Source: Gulosibacter chungangensis | Lineage (GTDB): Bacteria; Actinomycetota; Actinomycetes; Actinomycetales; Microbacteriaceae | Direction: 5' to 3' | NCBI RefSeq assembly: GCF_008831155.1 | Contig: NZ_WBKB01000002.1 | Coordinates: 248,001-312,000 of the forward strand | DNA length: 64,000 nucleotides | Shown: positions 52,507-63,717 of the stretch, piece after piece | Numbering within the stretch: position 1 is the stretch's first letter | How the letters are laid out: each line of letters opens with the position of its first letter | Program-made: the position numbers and the translations under genes | The notes under the pieces: generated by a model | Told to the model about the DNA's origin: nothing | What the model saw: only the letters and a program-made list of their open reading frames with translations | The model's database searches: none

Positions 52507-55437
52507 AGTTCCCAAGCCTTGAGCCATTCTGACGCGTTCGCGCAACCGCAAGATACATTTGGGTCGGTTTCCGGCCAATCAACGCTGCGCGTGCAGCACG
52601 CGCGCGTGCACAATCTCAAGAATGTCGACCTGGAGATTCCGCGTGACAAGATGGTGGTGTTTACCGGTCTCTCGGGTTCGGGTAAGTCGTCACTCGCCTT
52701 CGACACTATCTTTGCCGAAGGGCAACGCCGCTACGTCGAGTCGCTCTCTGCCTATGCTCGCCAGTTCCTCGGACAGGTAGACCGACCTGACGTAGATTTC
52801 ATCGAAGGCCTCAGCCCGGCCGTCTCGATCGATCAGAAATCGACGAACCGTAACCCTCGCTCGACCGTGGGCACGATCACCGAAATCTACGACTACATGC
52901 GGTTGTTGTGGGCACGCGTCGGGATCGCGCATTGCCCCACGTGCGGTGAGCGGATCACCTCCTCCACGGTGCAACAGATCGCTGACGAGCTCATGGAGCT
53001 ACCGGCGGGGACCCGGTATCAACTGCTCGCGCCAGTGGTGCAACAGAAAAAGGGCGAGTTCGTCGACCTCTTTTCCTCACTCTCCCAGCAGGGCTTTGCC
53101 CGGGCCATGGTCGATGGGGAGCGCATCCAGCTCAGCAATCCACCAAAGCTGAAGAAGTCCTATAAGCACGATATTTCGGTCATCGTCGACCGCTTGGTTG
53201 CGAGCGAGGATCTGCTTGACCGGTTGACTGACTCGCTGGAGACTGCACTTGGTCTCGCGAACGGTCGAGTGATCGCGCAATTCGTCGACCGCGACGGTGT
53301 GGATGAATTCCAGTCCTTCTCGGAGCAGCTTTCTTGCCCGAATGGTCACCAGTTGGAACTGAACGAGATCGAACCGCGCACGTTCTCCTTCAACGCACCG
53401 TTCGGTGCCTGTCCGACCTGCGACGGTCTTGGCATCCGAATGGCCGTCGACGAAGATCTGATGATTGGCGACCCCGAGGCCTCCATCAATGAGGGCGCCA
53501 TCTTGCCGTGGTCTACGCAGGGGAAGTCGCTCTATCAGTATTACGAGCGGCTTCTCGTGGCGCTGTCTGAGGAACTCGGCTTTGATCTCAACACGCCGTG
53601 GCGCAAGCTTCCGAAAGCTGTCCAGCAGGCACTGCTGCACGGTAAGGACTATCAGGTGAAGGTGCGCTACCGGAACCGGTTCGGTCGCCAGGTGACCTAC
53701 GCATCCGGCTTTGAAGGTGTGGTGCCGTACATCGAACGCCAGCACGCCGAGGCCGAAAGTGATGCCAAGCGGGAGCGCTGGGTGCAGTACCTACGCGAGG
53801 TGCCATGCAAGAGTTGCGCCGGGGCACGACTTCGCCCCGAAGTGCTGGCGGTGACGGTGAACGACAAGTCGATTGCCGACGTCACCTTAATGTCCCTGGA
53901 CGACAGCAAGGCCTTCTTTGAGGGCCTCGAACTCACTCCGCGCGAAGCGAAGGTGGGAGCGCAGGTGCTGCGCGAATTGCGGGCTCGACTGAACTTTCTC
54001 ACGCAGGTTGGTTTGAACTACCTCACGCTTGCTCGTTCAGCCGGGAGTCTCTCGGGTGGGGAAGCACAGCGCATCCGCCTGGCTACCCAAATTGGTGCCG
54101 GCCTGACCGGCGTGCTCTACGTACTCGACGAGCCATCGATCGGCCTTCACCAACGTGACAACCGCCGACTAATCGCCACGCTCGAGAACCTGCGTGATCT
54201 TGGCAATACACTCATCGTGGTCGAACACGATGAAGACACCATTCGCACCGCTGACTGGCTCGTCGACATTGGCCCCGGCGCGGGTGAGCACGGCGGGGAG
54301 GTGGTGCACTCCGGCAGCTACGAAGAGTTGCTCAACAACGAACGATCGATCACGGGGGACTACCTCGCAGGTCGACGCAGCATCCCGGTGCCGAGCAAAC
54401 GCCGCAAGTTTGATAAGCAACGCAAGCTCACGGTGGTCGGTGCGCGTGAAAACAACCTCAAGAACGTCACGGTGGATTTCCCGCTCGGCATTATGACCGC
54501 GGTTACCGGTATTTCGGGTTCCGGGAAATCTTCGCTGGTCAATGACGTGTTGGAGCGGACTCTGGCCAATAAGCTCAACGGAGCCCGTGGGGTGGCGGGT
54601 AAGCACACGCGAATCACCGGTATTGAACACCTCGACAAGGTCGTGCACGTTGATCAAGCGCCGATTGGTCGCACCCCGCGCTCTAATCCGGCTACCTACA
54701 CGGGCGTGTTTGATCGCATCCGCAATCTCTTTGCCGAAACTCCGGAGGCGAAAGTCCGCGGCTATCAGGCTGGCCGCTTCTCCTTCAACGTCAAGGGCGG
54801 GCGCTGCGAGGAATGCCGCGGTGACGGCACGATCAAGATCGAGATGAACTTCCTGCCGGATGTCTACGTGAAGTGCGAGACCTGTGACGGCAAGCGCTAT
54901 AACCGCGAAACTTTGCAGGTGCATTACAAGGGCAAGACGATTGCGGATGTCCTGGAAATGCCGATCTCTGAGGCAGCCGAGTTCTTTGAGCCGATCACGT
55001 CGATCCATCGCTTCCTCGCAACCCTTGTGGATGTTGGGCTCGGCTATGTGCGTCTGGGGCAGTCCGCAACCACGCTCTCGGGTGGTGAAGCGCAGCGCGT
55101 GAAGCTTGCCACCGAGTTGCAGCGCCGTTCGAATGGTCGGACGATCTACGTGCTCGACGAACCGACTACCGGGCTGCACTTTGAAGACGTTCGCAAGCTT
55201 CTGCTCGTTTTGGACGGCCTGGTAGAAAAAGGCAACACCGTGATCGTGATCGAGCACAACTTGGACGTGATTAAGTCCGCCGATTGGGTGATCGATATGG
55301 GACCCGAAGGCGGTTCGGGTGGCGGCACGGTGGTGGCAACTGGCACGCCGGAAAGCGTTGCCAAGGTTCCGGAAAGCGCCACGGGTGAATTCCTGGCCGA
55401 GATTTTTGGCGCGCGGGAGCTTGCGGGAGCGAAGTGA
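52504..55437 (+). CDS. uvrA: UvrABC system protein A
   Basis: Damage-recognition ATPase of nucleotide excision repair. From GTG 52504 the protein has 977 residues; the conserved part begins near [18 protein letters not shown]. There are two ABC ATPase modules, with Walker [10 protein letters not shown] near residue 55 and GISGSGKSS near residue 668, two signature [10 protein letters not shown] motifs, and zinc-binding CxxC pairs in CPTCGERI and the CEECRGDG...CETC segment. In-frame ATG codons at 52426-52440 would add an unconserved extension. The TGA overlaps the uvrC GTG by 4 bases. Confidence 0.96.
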   Translation: MSSQALSHSDAFAQPQDTFGSVSGQSTLRVQHARVHNLKNVDLEIPRDKMVVFTGLSGSGKSSLAFDTIFAEGQRRYVESLSAYARQFLGQVDRPDVDFIEGLSPAVSIDQKSTNRNPRSTVGTITEIYDYMRLLWARVGIAHCPTCGERITSSTVQQIADELMELPAGTRYQLLAPVVQQKKGEFVDLFSSLSQQGFARAMVDGERIQLSNPPKLKKSYKHDISVIVDRLVASEDLLDRLTDSLETALGLANGRVIAQFVDRDGVDEFQSFSEQLSCPNGHQLELNEIEPRTFSFNAPFGACPTCDGLGIRMAVDEDLMIGDPEASINEGAILPWSTQGKSLYQYYERLLVALSEELGFDLNTPWRKLPKAVQQALLHGKDYQVKVRYRNRFGRQVTYASGFEGVVPYIERQHAEAESDAKRERWVQYLREVPCKSCAGARLRPEVLAVTVNDKSIADVTLMSLDDSKAFFEGLELTPREAKVGAQVLRELRARLNFLTQVGLNYLTLARSAGSLSGGEAQRIRLATQIGAGLTGVLYVLDEPSIGLHQRDNRRLIATLENLRDLGNTLIVVEHDEDTIRTADWLVDIGPGAGEHGGEVVHSGSYEELLNNERSITGDYLAGRRSIPVPSKRRKFDKQRKLTVVGARENNLKNVTVDFPLGIMTAVTGISGSGKSSLVNDVLERTLANKLNGARGVAGKHTRITGIEHLDKVVHVDQAPIGRTPRSNPATYTGVFDRIRNLFAETPEAKVRGYQAGRFSFNVKGGRCEECRGDGTIKIEMNFLPDVYVKCETCDGKRYNRETLQVHYKGKTIADVLEMPISEAAEFFEPITSIHRFLATLVDVGLGYVRLGQSATTLSGGEAQRVKLATELQRRSNGRTIYVLDEPTTGLHFEDVRKLLLVLDGLVEKGNTVIVIEHNLDVIKSADWVIDMGPEGGSGGGTVVATGTPESVAKVPESATGEFLAEIFGARELAGAK

Positions 55438-57365
55438 CTAGCTATCTGGAATGGCGACCAAAATCGAGCGACATTCCAACCGGCCCCGGCGTCTATCGGT
55501 GGCTGGACTCGGATGGGCGACTGCTCTACGTTGGCAAGGCCAAGAACCTACGTGCTCGGTTAGCGAACTATTTCGCGCCGCTTGAGACACTGCACGAGCG
55601 AACCCGCCGCATGGTGACAAGCGCGGCGGAGGTTACCTGGACCGTGGTGAACACGGAGCGGGAGGCACTGCAGCTGGAATACACCTGGATTCAGGAGTAT
55701 TCGCCGCCCTATAACGTGCGGTTGAAGGACGATAAGTCCTATCCGTACATGGTGGTGACACTGGCTGATGAGTCACCTCGCGTCATGATGACCCGGAATC
55801 ACAAGATTCGCGGTGCGCGCTATTTCGGGCCGTTCCCGAAGGTGTTTGCGGTCACCGAAGCAATGAGCCTGATGCTGCAGGTGTTTCCGATTCGTACCTG
55901 CAATGACACGAACTACCGTCGTGCGATGCAAACCGGTAAGCCCTGCTTTGCCGGGCAAATCGGCAAATGCGGTGGGCCATGTTCACAGAAGGTGACGATT
56001 GCCGAGCATCGGGCAGTGGTCGACAAGTTTGTGCATTTCATGGAGACTTATGACCGCTCCGTGGCCGATGAGCTGAAGCGCGAAATGAATGAAGCCGCGC
56101 AAGAATTCCGCTACGAGGATGCGGCAAAGTTGCGTGACCGCATCCAGGCGCTGGAGACGCTGCTAGAAAAATCTGCGGTAGTGCTGCCCGACTCGGCAGA
56201 CGCTGATGTGTACGGAATTATCGAGGACGAACTCTCTGCCGCGGTGCAGCTCTTTGCCGTTCGCAACGGTCGAGTGCGCGGGGTTCGTGGTTGGGTGCTC
56301 GATAAGGAACTCGATGTGGCACGCGGCACACTCGTGCAGCAGATTCTGCAAGACGTGTATGGCGAGCAGGCACAGCGACCGGCACGGGAAGTGATTGTGC
56401 CCACCCTTCCTGATGACGCGGAGGCCCTTGCCGAGGTGCTCACCGAAATTCGCGGCAGTCGGGTGCAACTGAAGACCGCGCAGCGCGGGGCGAAAGTGGA
56501 CGTCTTGCGAACCGCGGGCATTAACGCGATGGAAGCACTCAAGCAGTACAAGCTCAAGCGTACGGCCGACTTCGTTGCCCGAACGGATGCGCTCAATGAC
56601 CTTCGGGATGCGCTTGGCATGAGCGAGGCGCCGCTCCGGATCGAAGCCTATGATGTATCGCACCTCCAGGGCACCGGTATCGTCGCATCCATGGTCGTCT
56701 TTGAAGACGGCCTTCCGAAGAAGCGCGATTATCGACGGTTCAATATCGCTGATTCCACCGACGACACTGATTCCATTTACCAAACTCTGATGCGTCGACT
56801 GGCTCGGCTCGATGAGGATGAAGCTGCGGAACCGGTCGACCCCACCGCCGAAGTCACCGTCAGTGACGATCCCGAGGCGGAAGGTACGGTGGTTGCGCCA
56901 GTCGTACAGCAGCAGAAATTTGCCTATCGACCGCAACTGCTCCTCATTGACGGTGGCCAGCCACAGGTGGCGGCCGCGGCAAGAGCACTTCGTGATAGCG
57001 GCAAGGAAGGCGAAATCGCTATTGCTGGAATTGCTAAACGGCTAGAGGAACTTTGGCTCCCGGATGACCCCTTCCCAGTGATTTTGCCTCGTTCATCCGA
57101 AGCACTATTCCTGGTGCAGCGTTTGCGTGATGAAGCCCACCGGTTTGCGATTACTGCGCAGCGTCGATCTCGGAAAACTGATATCCACACGCAACTCTCC
57201 GAGGTGCCCGGAATCGGTCCCGCAAGGACGAAGGCGCTCATCCGGCATTTTGGGTCGGTCAAACGACTCCGAGAAGCCAGCGCCCAGGAACTCACCGCGG
57301 TTCCTGGAATTGGCCTGGAAACCGCGAAACTCATTGTGCGTACCATCGGCAAGAAGAGTGACTAG
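55434..57365 (+). CDS. uvrC: UvrABC system protein C
   Basis: Dual-incision endonuclease of nucleotide excision repair. The 643-residue protein has the N-terminal GIY-YIG nuclease domain ([19 protein letters not shown]; about residues 15-95), a cysteine-containing segment near 140-180, a UVR domain that binds UvrB near 205-240, the RNase H-like 3'... 5' incision domain in the middle to C-terminal part ([21 protein letters not shown]), and a tandem helix-hairpin-helix at the C-terminus ([25 protein letters not shown]). GTGA junction with uvrA. Confidence 0.96.
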   Translation: MTSYLEWRPKSSDIPTGPGVYRWLDSDGRLLYVGKAKNLRARLANYFAPLETLHERTRRMVTSAAEVTWTVVNTEREALQLEYTWIQEYSPPYNVRLKDDKSYPYMVVTLADESPRVMMTRNHKIRGARYFGPFPKVFAVTEAMSLMLQVFPIRTCNDTNYRRAMQTGKPCFAGQIGKCGGPCSQKVTIAEHRAVVDKFVHFMETYDRSVADELKREMNEAAQEFRYEDAAKLRDRIQALETLLEKSAVVLPDSADADVYGIIEDELSAAVQLFAVRNGRVRGVRGWVLDKELDVARGTLVQQILQDVYGEQAQRPAREVIVPTLPDDAEALAEVLTEIRGSRVQLKTAQRGAKVDVLRTAGINAMEALKQYKLKRTADFVARTDALNDLRDALGMSEAPLRIEAYDVSHLQGTGIVASMVVFEDGLPKKRDYRRFNIADSTDDTDSIYQTLMRRLARLDEDEAAEPVDPTAEVTVSDDPEAEGTVVAPVVQQQKFAYRPQLLLIDGGQPQVAAAARALRDSGKEGEIAIAGIAKRLEELWLPDDPFPVILPRSSEALFLVQRLRDEAHRFAITAQRRSRKTDIHTQLSEVPGIGPARTKALIRHFGSVKRLREASAQELTAVPGIGLETAKLIVRTIGKKSD

Positions 57366-57397
57366 TCTTGTCAGGGTGAGCGAAACAGGGGGCGAGC

Positions 57398-58300
57398 ATG
57401 TACACACCAGATGAAATGACTCCGAAGATGGAGGAAGGTGAGCGTCAACAACTCGTCATTGTGACGGGGATGTCTGGAGCTGGCCGCTCAACCGCGTGTA
57501 AGGCTTTTGAGGACCTCGACTGGTTCGTGGTCGACAACCTGCCCCCGCAAATGATTCGTCCGCTTATCGAGGTGGCCAGCAAGGCCCGCGACTCACTACC
57601 GAAGCTCGCGGTGGCTATCGATATTCGCGGTGGTCGATTGCTTGAGCATTTCCACGATCTCAGCGAAGAACTGCGCCAAACCTACGACGTGCAGGTGCTC
57701 TTCCTGGACGCGAGTGATGAGGCGCTGGTGCGCCGTTACGAACAGTCGCGTCGCCCTCACCCGCTGCAGCAGGACGGCACGATTGTGGATGCGATCGCCA
57801 CCGAACGTAACCGGGTTCGGGAACTGCGCAGTCAGGCGGACGTCGTGTTCGATACCTCCGAGTTGAACGTGCATCAGCTCAATCAGCGGGTGACCGACAG
57901 ATTCGGGGAACCCGATCACCACCGTGTGCAGTTGACGGTCATGAGCTTTGGGTTCAAGTACGGCACGCCGACGGACGCCGATATTGTGCTCGACATGCGC
58001 TTCCTGCCCAACCCTTTTTGGGTTCCAGAGCTGCGCCCCTTCAACGGGCGCGATAAGCGGGTGAGTGACTATGTTCTTGAACAGCCGGGCGTGGACCAAT
58101 TTCTTGAGCACTTCGACGGAATGATTGCCCCGATCATCGAGGGTTACCTGCGTGAAAATAAGCGCCACGCGTTGATCGCGATCGGCTGCACGGGAGGTAA
58201 GCATCGCTCCGTGGCGATGACCGAGCGGCTCGCGGGTGAACTTCGGCAGCGTGACGACGTAACGGTCTCCGTGCGCCACCGAGACCTCGGTCGGGAGTAA
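57398..58300 (+). CDS. rapZ: RNase adapter / nucleotide-binding protein RapZ family
   Basis: 300-residue P-loop protein of the RapZ/YvcJ family, conserved in actinobacteria between uvrC and whiA. It has a Walker A variant GMSGAGRST near residue 24, FVVDNLPP, and the C-terminal IGCTGGKHRSVAM motif of the family. In E. coli RapZ controls glucosamine-6-phosphate synthase RNAs; the actinobacterial role is not established and may relate to cell-wall precursors. ATG 57398 follows GGGGGCGAG. A -10 candidate TAGTCT is at 57363-57368, overlapping the uvrC stop. Confidence 0.93.
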   Translation: MYTPDEMTPKMEEGERQQLVIVTGMSGAGRSTACKAFEDLDWFVVDNLPPQMIRPLIEVASKARDSLPKLAVAIDIRGGRLLEHFHDLSEELRQTYDVQVLFLDASDEALVRRYEQSRRPHPLQQDGTIVDAIATERNRVRELRSQADVVFDTSELNVHQLNQRVTDRFGEPDHHRVQLTVMSFGFKYGTPTDADIVLDMRFLPNPFWVPELRPFNGRDKRVSDYVLEQPGVDQFLEHFDGMIAPIIEGYLRENKRHALIAIGCTGGKHRSVAMTERLAGELRQRDDVTVSVRHRDLGRE

Positions 58301-58311
58301 GATTCTAGTTT

Positions 58312-58330
58312 CGCCCACGCAACGTGGGCG
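58312..58330 (+). repeat. Hairpin in the rapZ-whiA gap
   Basis: CGCCCACG and CGTGGGCG form an 8-bp GC-rich stem with a 3-base loop, 12 bases after the rapZ stop. No long U-tract follows directly (CAGACGTTTTGG), so it could be an attenuator or an RNA stability element in a whiA leader. Confidence 0.45.
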
Positions 58331-58377
58331 CAGACGTTTTGGCGTCCTGGTGAGGATGCCGCCGAGATGGAGGAAAA

Positions 58378-59355
58378 TTGTCGCTTACGGCGCAGGTAAA
58401 GCAGGAAATCGCTGGCGTAAGCCCGGGCACGAATCAGGCTCGTGCAGCGCAAGTCACGAGCATCCTGCGATTTACCGGTGCTCTGCAGATGATTTCGCAC
58501 CGCTACATCATCGAGGCTGAACTGGATGCCGAAGAACTTGCCCTGCGGCTTGGCCGAGAGATTGGCGCCCTCTACGGGATTCGCGCACGTCTGGGGCGAT
58601 CATCGGCAGGGAAGCAGGGGCAGACGAGCTACTTCGTGCGCATCATTGACCAGGGCGACACTCTGGCACGACAGACGGGGCTCATGGACGGGCGGAACCG
58701 CATCGTTCGGGGCCTGCCGAACCGACTCACACTCGGTACCGCAGACCTCCTCGCGGCGATCTGGCGGGGTGCGTTCATCGCCGCTGGAACCCTCTCGGAC
58801 CCGGGTCGCTCCGCATCCCTCGAAATATCGTGCCCCAACCGCGAGACTGCCATGGCACTCGTGGGTTCGGCGGGCCGATTAGGCATTAGCGCAAAAGCAC
58901 GTGAGGTGCGAGGCGTCAATCGGGTGGTCCTGCGTGAAGTCGAAGCGATCAATGCAATGCTCGCCACCATCGGTGCCAAGCAGGTTCTTGCCGAGTGGGA
59001 AAAGCTTCGCCAGCGTCGCGAAACTCGAGCCACCGCCAACCGACTCGTGAACTTTGATGACGCCAATCTGCGCCGCTCCGCCCGCGCCGCTGTGACCGCC
59101 TGCGCCCGTGTCGAGCGTGCCTTTGAAATCCTCGGTGAGGACATCCCTGAGCACCTGAAGTACGCGGGGGAGTTGCGCCTCAAGTTCCGCGAAGCATCCT
59201 TGGATGAGCTCGGGCAGCGGGCTGAACCGCCGATGACGAAGGATGCGGTGGCTGGTCGGGTGCGTCGACTGCTGTCCCTAGCGGACCGAAGCGCAAGCGA
59301 TCGCGGCATTCCTGGGACGATGGAATCTGTTCCTGAGGGTGAGGATCTCGAATAA
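58378..59355 (+). CDS. whiA: DNA-binding regulator WhiA
   Basis: Sporulation-type regulator family; in Streptomyces WhiA works with WhiB, while in non-sporulating actinobacteria it is linked to cell division. The 325-residue protein has a degenerate LAGLIDADG-like N-terminal region (SLTAQVKQEIAGV at the start) and a C-terminal helix-turn-helix with ANRLVNFDDANLRRSA and HLKYAGELRLKFREASLDELGQ segments. TTG start at 58378 is supported by GGAGG about 7 bases upstream. The uvrC-rapZ-whiA-gap order is conserved in actinobacteria. Confidence 0.94.
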   Translation: MSLTAQVKQEIAGVSPGTNQARAAQVTSILRFTGALQMISHRYIIEAELDAEELALRLGREIGALYGIRARLGRSSAGKQGQTSYFVRIIDQGDTLARQTGLMDGRNRIVRGLPNRLTLGTADLLAAIWRGAFIAAGTLSDPGRSASLEISCPNRETAMALVGSAGRLGISAKAREVRGVNRVVLREVEAINAMLATIGAKQVLAEWEKLRQRRETRATANRLVNFDDANLRRSARAAVTACARVERAFEILGEDIPEHLKYAGELRLKFREASLDELGQRAEPPMTKDAVAGRVRRLLSLADRSASDRGIPGTMESVPEGEDLE

Positions 59356-59384
59356 TCCTGCACGGAGACCAAATCTGCAGGATT
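59354..59384 (+). terminator. Possible whiA terminator
   Basis: AATCCTGCA (59354-59362) and TGCAGGATT (59376-59384) form a 9-bp stem with a 13-base loop, overlapping the whiA stop, followed by CCCTTAA. The large loop and missing U-tract make it weak. A TAGCGT -10 candidate for gap follows at 59402-59407. Confidence 0.45.
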
Positions 59385-59432
59385 CCCTTAACCGAATGTG
59401 GGTAGCGTAAGTCTCGGAGCTATCTCCCGTGA

Positions 59433-60488
<1,056 letters not shown>

Positions 60489-60557
60489 GTTCGGTACCGG
60501 CTTTTCGACGCTAGTTCTCATCCGCAAGTGGCAACAACACAAGGTAGGTAATCACGT

Positions 60558-61769
60558 ATGGCATTGCGTACGCTCGAATCACTCGGCGATCTTTCTGGTA
60601 AGCGGGTGATTGTCCGCTGCGATCTCAATATGCCGCTGCAAGGCGGCGAAATCACCGACGACGGGCGTGCGCGTGCTTCGTTGCCGACCCTTCAGGCCCT
60701 CCTCGAGCAGAACGCGAAGGTCATTGTGATCTCGCACCTGGGTCGACCCAAGGGTGAGCCAAACCCGGAGTTCTCACTGGCACCCGCCGCGGAACGCCTG
60801 GCGCAGCTGCTCGATAAGGACGTCAAACTCGCTGTCGACACGGTGGGGGAAAGCGCGCGTTCACTCGTATCCGAACTCGCCGACGGCGAGGTAGTGGTGC
60901 TCGAGAACCTTCGGTTCAACTCCGGGGAGACGAGCAAGGATGAAGCCGAGCGCGAGGCCTTCGCACAGGAGCTCGCGCAGCTGGGTGACGCGTATGTATC
61001 CGACGGCTTTGGTGTCGTTCACCGCAAGCAGGCTTCGGTATACGAACTGGCTAAGCTCTTGCCTTCGGCAGCGGGCCTGCTGGTAGCGAATGAAGTCGAG
61101 AAACTCGGCCGCGTGGTCAACGATCCGGAGCAGCCATTCACCGTGGTACTCGGCGGTTCGAAAGTATCGGACAAGCTCGGGGTAATTCAGAACCTGCTGC
61201 CTCGGGTTGACCGCTTGGTCATTGGCGGCGGGATGCTTTTCACATTCTTGGCTGCGCAGGGTCACGCGATCGGTACATCGCTATTGGAAGCTGACCAGCT
61301 CGAAACGGTAAAGGGATACCTTGCCGAGGCGGCTGAGCGCGGCGTCGAGTTGCTGCTGCCCACGGACATTAACGTCGCGGAGAAATTCGCTGCGGATGCG
61401 GCACACGAGATCGTGCCCGCGGATGCGATTGAGTCATCTTCGTTTGGCGCCGAGGGCATCGGTCTCGACATCGGTCCGGAATCCGAGAAGGCATACGCTG
61501 AGGCGATTCGCGATTCGAAGACGGTGTTCTGGAATGGCCCGATGGGCGTGTTTGAGTTCCCCGAGTTTGCCTCGGGAACTTCGGCGGTAGCCCAGGCGCT
61601 GACTGCGGTGGACGGTCTCTCAGTCGTAGGCGGTGGCGATTCGGCCGCAGCCATTCGTACGCTCGGTTTTGCGGACGATGAATTTGGACATGTTTCTACT
61701 GGTGGTGGTGCGAGCCTCGAACTCATCGAGGGTAAGCGCCTACCGGGTTTGGAGGTACTTGGATGGTAA
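60558..61769 (+). CDS. pgk: Phosphoglycerate kinase
   Basis: Makes ATP and 3-phosphoglycerate from 1,3-bisphosphoglycerate. The 403-residue protein has [12 protein letters not shown] near residue 18, the LGRPKG motif, [12 protein letters not shown], the basic-site segment [15 protein letters not shown], the ADP-binding [10 protein letters not shown] and the C-terminal GGGDSAAAI and [13 protein letters not shown]. Length is normal. ATG 60558 follows AAGGTAGG. The end overlaps tpiA by 7 bases. Confidence 0.97.
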   Translation: MALRTLESLGDLSGKRVIVRCDLNMPLQGGEITDDGRARASLPTLQALLEQNAKVIVISHLGRPKGEPNPEFSLAPAAERLAQLLDKDVKLAVDTVGESARSLVSELADGEVVVLENLRFNSGETSKDEAEREAFAQELAQLGDAYVSDGFGVVHRKQASVYELAKLLPSAAGLLVANEVEKLGRVVNDPEQPFTVVLGGSKVSDKLGVIQNLLPRVDRLVIGGGMLFTFLAAQGHAIGTSLLEADQLETVKGYLAEAAERGVELLLPTDINVAEKFAADAAHEIVPADAIESSSFGAEGIGLDIGPESEKAYAEAIRDSKTVFWNGPMGVFEFPEFASGTSAVAQALTAVDGLSVVGGGDSAAAIRTLGFADDEFGHVSTGGGASLELIEGKRLPGLEVLGW

Positions 61770-62554
61770 CCGCTCGTACGCCGCTGATGGCGGGCAACTG
61801 GAAGATGAATTTTAATCATCTCCAGTCCATAGCTTTTGTGCAGAAGCTCGCTTGGACGCTCAAGGATGTTCAACACGACTTTGAACAGGTCGAGGTTGCA
61901 GTGTTCCCGCCGTTTACCGATATCCGCAGCGTGCAGACGATTATTCAGGCGGACAAGCTTGAACTCGAATACGGCGCGCAGGATCTTTCTCAGCACGATT
62001 CGGGTGCCTATACCGGAGATATTTCGGGAGAGTTTATTCGGACGCTGGGTGCCCGGTACGCACTCGTCGGCCACTCTGAACGACGCACGATTCACGGTGA
62101 GGATGATGAGATCTGTCGGGCAAAAGTGAACGCCGCACTTCGACACGAACTCGTGCCCGTGCTGTGCGTAGGGGAAAGCCTCGAGGAGCGCGAGGCATCC
62201 GCTAACCCAGCTGATGTCTCGATCAAGCAGCTCAAAGCGGGGCTGGCAGACGTAACGCCGGGAACCGAAATCGTGATCGCCTATGAACCCGTTTGGGCGA
62301 TCGGTACCGGTCAAGTCGCCACTGCCGAACAAGCGCAGGAAGTCTGCGCCGCCCTGCGTGGCGCGCTCGCCGAGCAACTCGGCGAAGAGACCGCAGCGGC
62401 CACGCGCATCCTCTATGGCGGTTCGGTCAAGCCGGGGAATGTGGCGAGCATCATGCGTGAACCTGATATTGATGGTGCACTCATTGGCGGCGCGAGCTTG
62501 AGCATCGAAGATTTCTCCTCGATCATTCGATACCGTTCGCACGTCGGCGCGTAG
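61763..62554 (+). CDS. tpiA: Triosephosphate isomerase
   Basis: Interconverts DHAP and glyceraldehyde 3-phosphate. The 263-residue TIM barrel has the catalytic Lys in MAGNWKMN near residue 14, His in VGHSERR near residue 101, and Glu in [12 protein letters not shown] near residue 174, and the phosphate loop YGGSVKPGN. It overlaps pgk by 7 bases. A palindrome that may terminate the glycolytic transcript lies before secG. Confidence 0.97.
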   Translation: MVTARTPLMAGNWKMNFNHLQSIAFVQKLAWTLKDVQHDFEQVEVAVFPPFTDIRSVQTIIQADKLELEYGAQDLSQHDSGAYTGDISGEFIRTLGARYALVGHSERRTIHGEDDEICRAKVNAALRHELVPVLCVGESLEEREASANPADVSIKQLKAGLADVTPGTEIVIAYEPVWAIGTGQVATAEQAQEVCAALRGALAEQLGEETAAATRILYGGSVKPGNVASIMREPDIDGALIGGASLSIEDFSSIIRYRSHVGA

Positions 62555-62570
62555 ATTCAGATCTATCGCC

Positions 62571-62602
62571 TATACTCGGACGGGGCCAATTGGCCCCGTC
62601 CG
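62571..62602 (+). promoter_or_regulatory. -10 element abutting a 26-base perfect palindrome before secG
   Basis: TATACT at 62571-62576 is an ideal -10. The 26 bases 62577-62602 read CGGACGGGGCCAA followed by its exact complement, then TTTGATTT. The palindrome may terminate the gap-pgk-tpiA transcript. A transcript starting from TATACT would begin inside it. Both roles are possible. Confidence 0.6.
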
Positions 62603-62627
62603 TTTGATTTCCCGCTGAAAGGCCCTC

Positions 62628-62885
62628 GTGGATATTCTCCTCGTCATCCTGCAGGTGATTCTCGCAATTACCAGCGTGCTGCTCATTCTGTTTATCTTGC
62701 TGCACCGCGGTAAGGGCGGGGGCCTCAGCGACATGTTTGGCGGTGGCATCACCTCGAGTGCTTCCTCTTCGGGCGTGGCCGAAAAGAATTTGAACCGGAT
62801 GACCACCTGGACCCTAGTGATCTGGATCGTGGCGATCGTCCTCATGGGTGTACTTTCTAAGTTCACGACCCCGGGCCTGTACTAG
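62628..62885 (+). CDS. secG: Protein translocase subunit SecG
   Basis: Accessory membrane subunit of the SecYEG channel. The 85-residue protein has two hydrophobic helices (about residues 2-24 and 57-78) separated by the conserved HRGKGGGLSDMFGG loop with SSASSSG, typical of the family. GTG start is preceded by GAAAGG. secG directly follows tpiA in many actinobacteria. A strong hairpin follows. Confidence 0.95.
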   Translation: MDILLVILQVILAITSVLLILFILLHRGKGGGLSDMFGGGITSSASSSGVAEKNLNRMTTWTLVIWIVAIVLMGVLSKFTTPGLY

Positions 62886-62899
62886 GTCTCGCACAAAAC

Positions 62900-62940
62900 G
62901 ACTTCGGGCTCCGAACCAGCATGGTTCGGAGCCCGAAGTC
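62900..62940. terminator. 19-bp perfect hairpin between convergent secG and pgl
   Basis: Arms 62900-62918 and 62922-62940 are exact reverse complements with a 3-base loop GCA. It lies between secG (+) and pgl (-), which ends at 62951, so it can terminate both transcripts. It lacks a U-tract on either side. Confidence 0.85.
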
Positions 62941-62950
62941 GACTTAGGAG

Positions 62951-63703
62951 TTATTCACCGAGTGCCGCGGCGTCGGCAAACACCACAACTTCTTCTGCCG
63001 CACTCACGTGTCCGACCGGAGATTCGCTCCGACTTGCTTGACCGGAAAGCGCCAATTTGAGCGCCTCTTGTTTGCTCGCGCCGGTGGCATACACCCAACA
63101 GCACATCGCTTCCGAGAGCACCGGGAAGGTCAGTGAAATACGCTCTGCTGGTGGCTTGGGTGAATTCCTCACCGGCACAACGAGACGGTCCTCCACCTCG
63201 GTTTCGGCCGCACCTGGAAAGAGGGATGCGGTGTGACCGTCAGGTCCCATACCAAGCAGCACGAGATCGAGCGAAGGGAATCGGTTCCGATTCGAAATAC
63301 CGATGATGCGATTCAACCGGTCCGCATAGTCATTCGCCGCCTCATCGAGCGATAGACCTGAGTCACTGCCGGCAGGGATGTGCAGGTTCTCGGCTTGAAA
63401 ACCAGTTGCAGCCCGCATCGCGGTGACAATCTGGCCGGCGTTTCGTTCCGGAGTACCGCGAGGGACGAAGCGCTCGTCGGCAAACCAAACATGCACCTTG
63501 GACCAGTCAAGACCGTAGTCATTGGCAACGTCAATAATCCGGGGGAGCGCGCGGTCTGCGAACGATCCGCCAGACAGTGCAACGTGTACCACTTTCGCTT
63601 CGTGTACACGATCGAGTAGATAGGCGGCCGTTTCTTCGGCCAGTGCCTGGTCAACTGCCACAATGTCTTCGCCGCGAACAATTCGGGCGGTGCTGAGATC
63701 CAT
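62951..63703 (-). CDS. pgl: 6-phosphogluconolactonase
   Basis: Hydrolyses 6-phosphogluconolactone in the oxidative pentose phosphate pathway. The 250-residue protein of the SOL/DevB family has VHVALSGGSFADR near residue 40, the VHVWFADERFVP segment near residue 71 and LVLLGMGPDGHTASLFPG near residue 150, all conserved active-site motifs. ATG 63703 follows AGGAGGGAAT on the minus strand. It is directly downstream of opcA, matching the tal-zwf-opcA-pgl order of actinobacteria. Confidence 0.95.
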   Translation of the reverse strand: MDLSTARIVRGEDIVAVDQALAEETAAYLLDRVHEAKVVHVALSGGSFADRALPRIIDVANDYGLDWSKVHVWFADERFVPRGTPERNAGQIVTAMRAATGFQAENLHIPAGSDSGLSLDEAANDYADRLNRIIGISNRNRFPSLDLVLLGMGPDGHTASLFPGAAETEVEDRLVVPVRNSPKPPAERISLTFPVLSEAMCCWVYATGASKQEALKLALSGQASRSESPVGHVSAAEEVVVFADAAALGE

Positions 63704-63717
63704 ATTCCCTCCTGGAA

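Noticed and set aside
57376-57414. GTG start at 57376 for rapZ near a -10 element
   Set aside because: It is out of frame with rapZ and runs to a stop after 12 codons; the ATG at 57398 has a good ribosome binding site.
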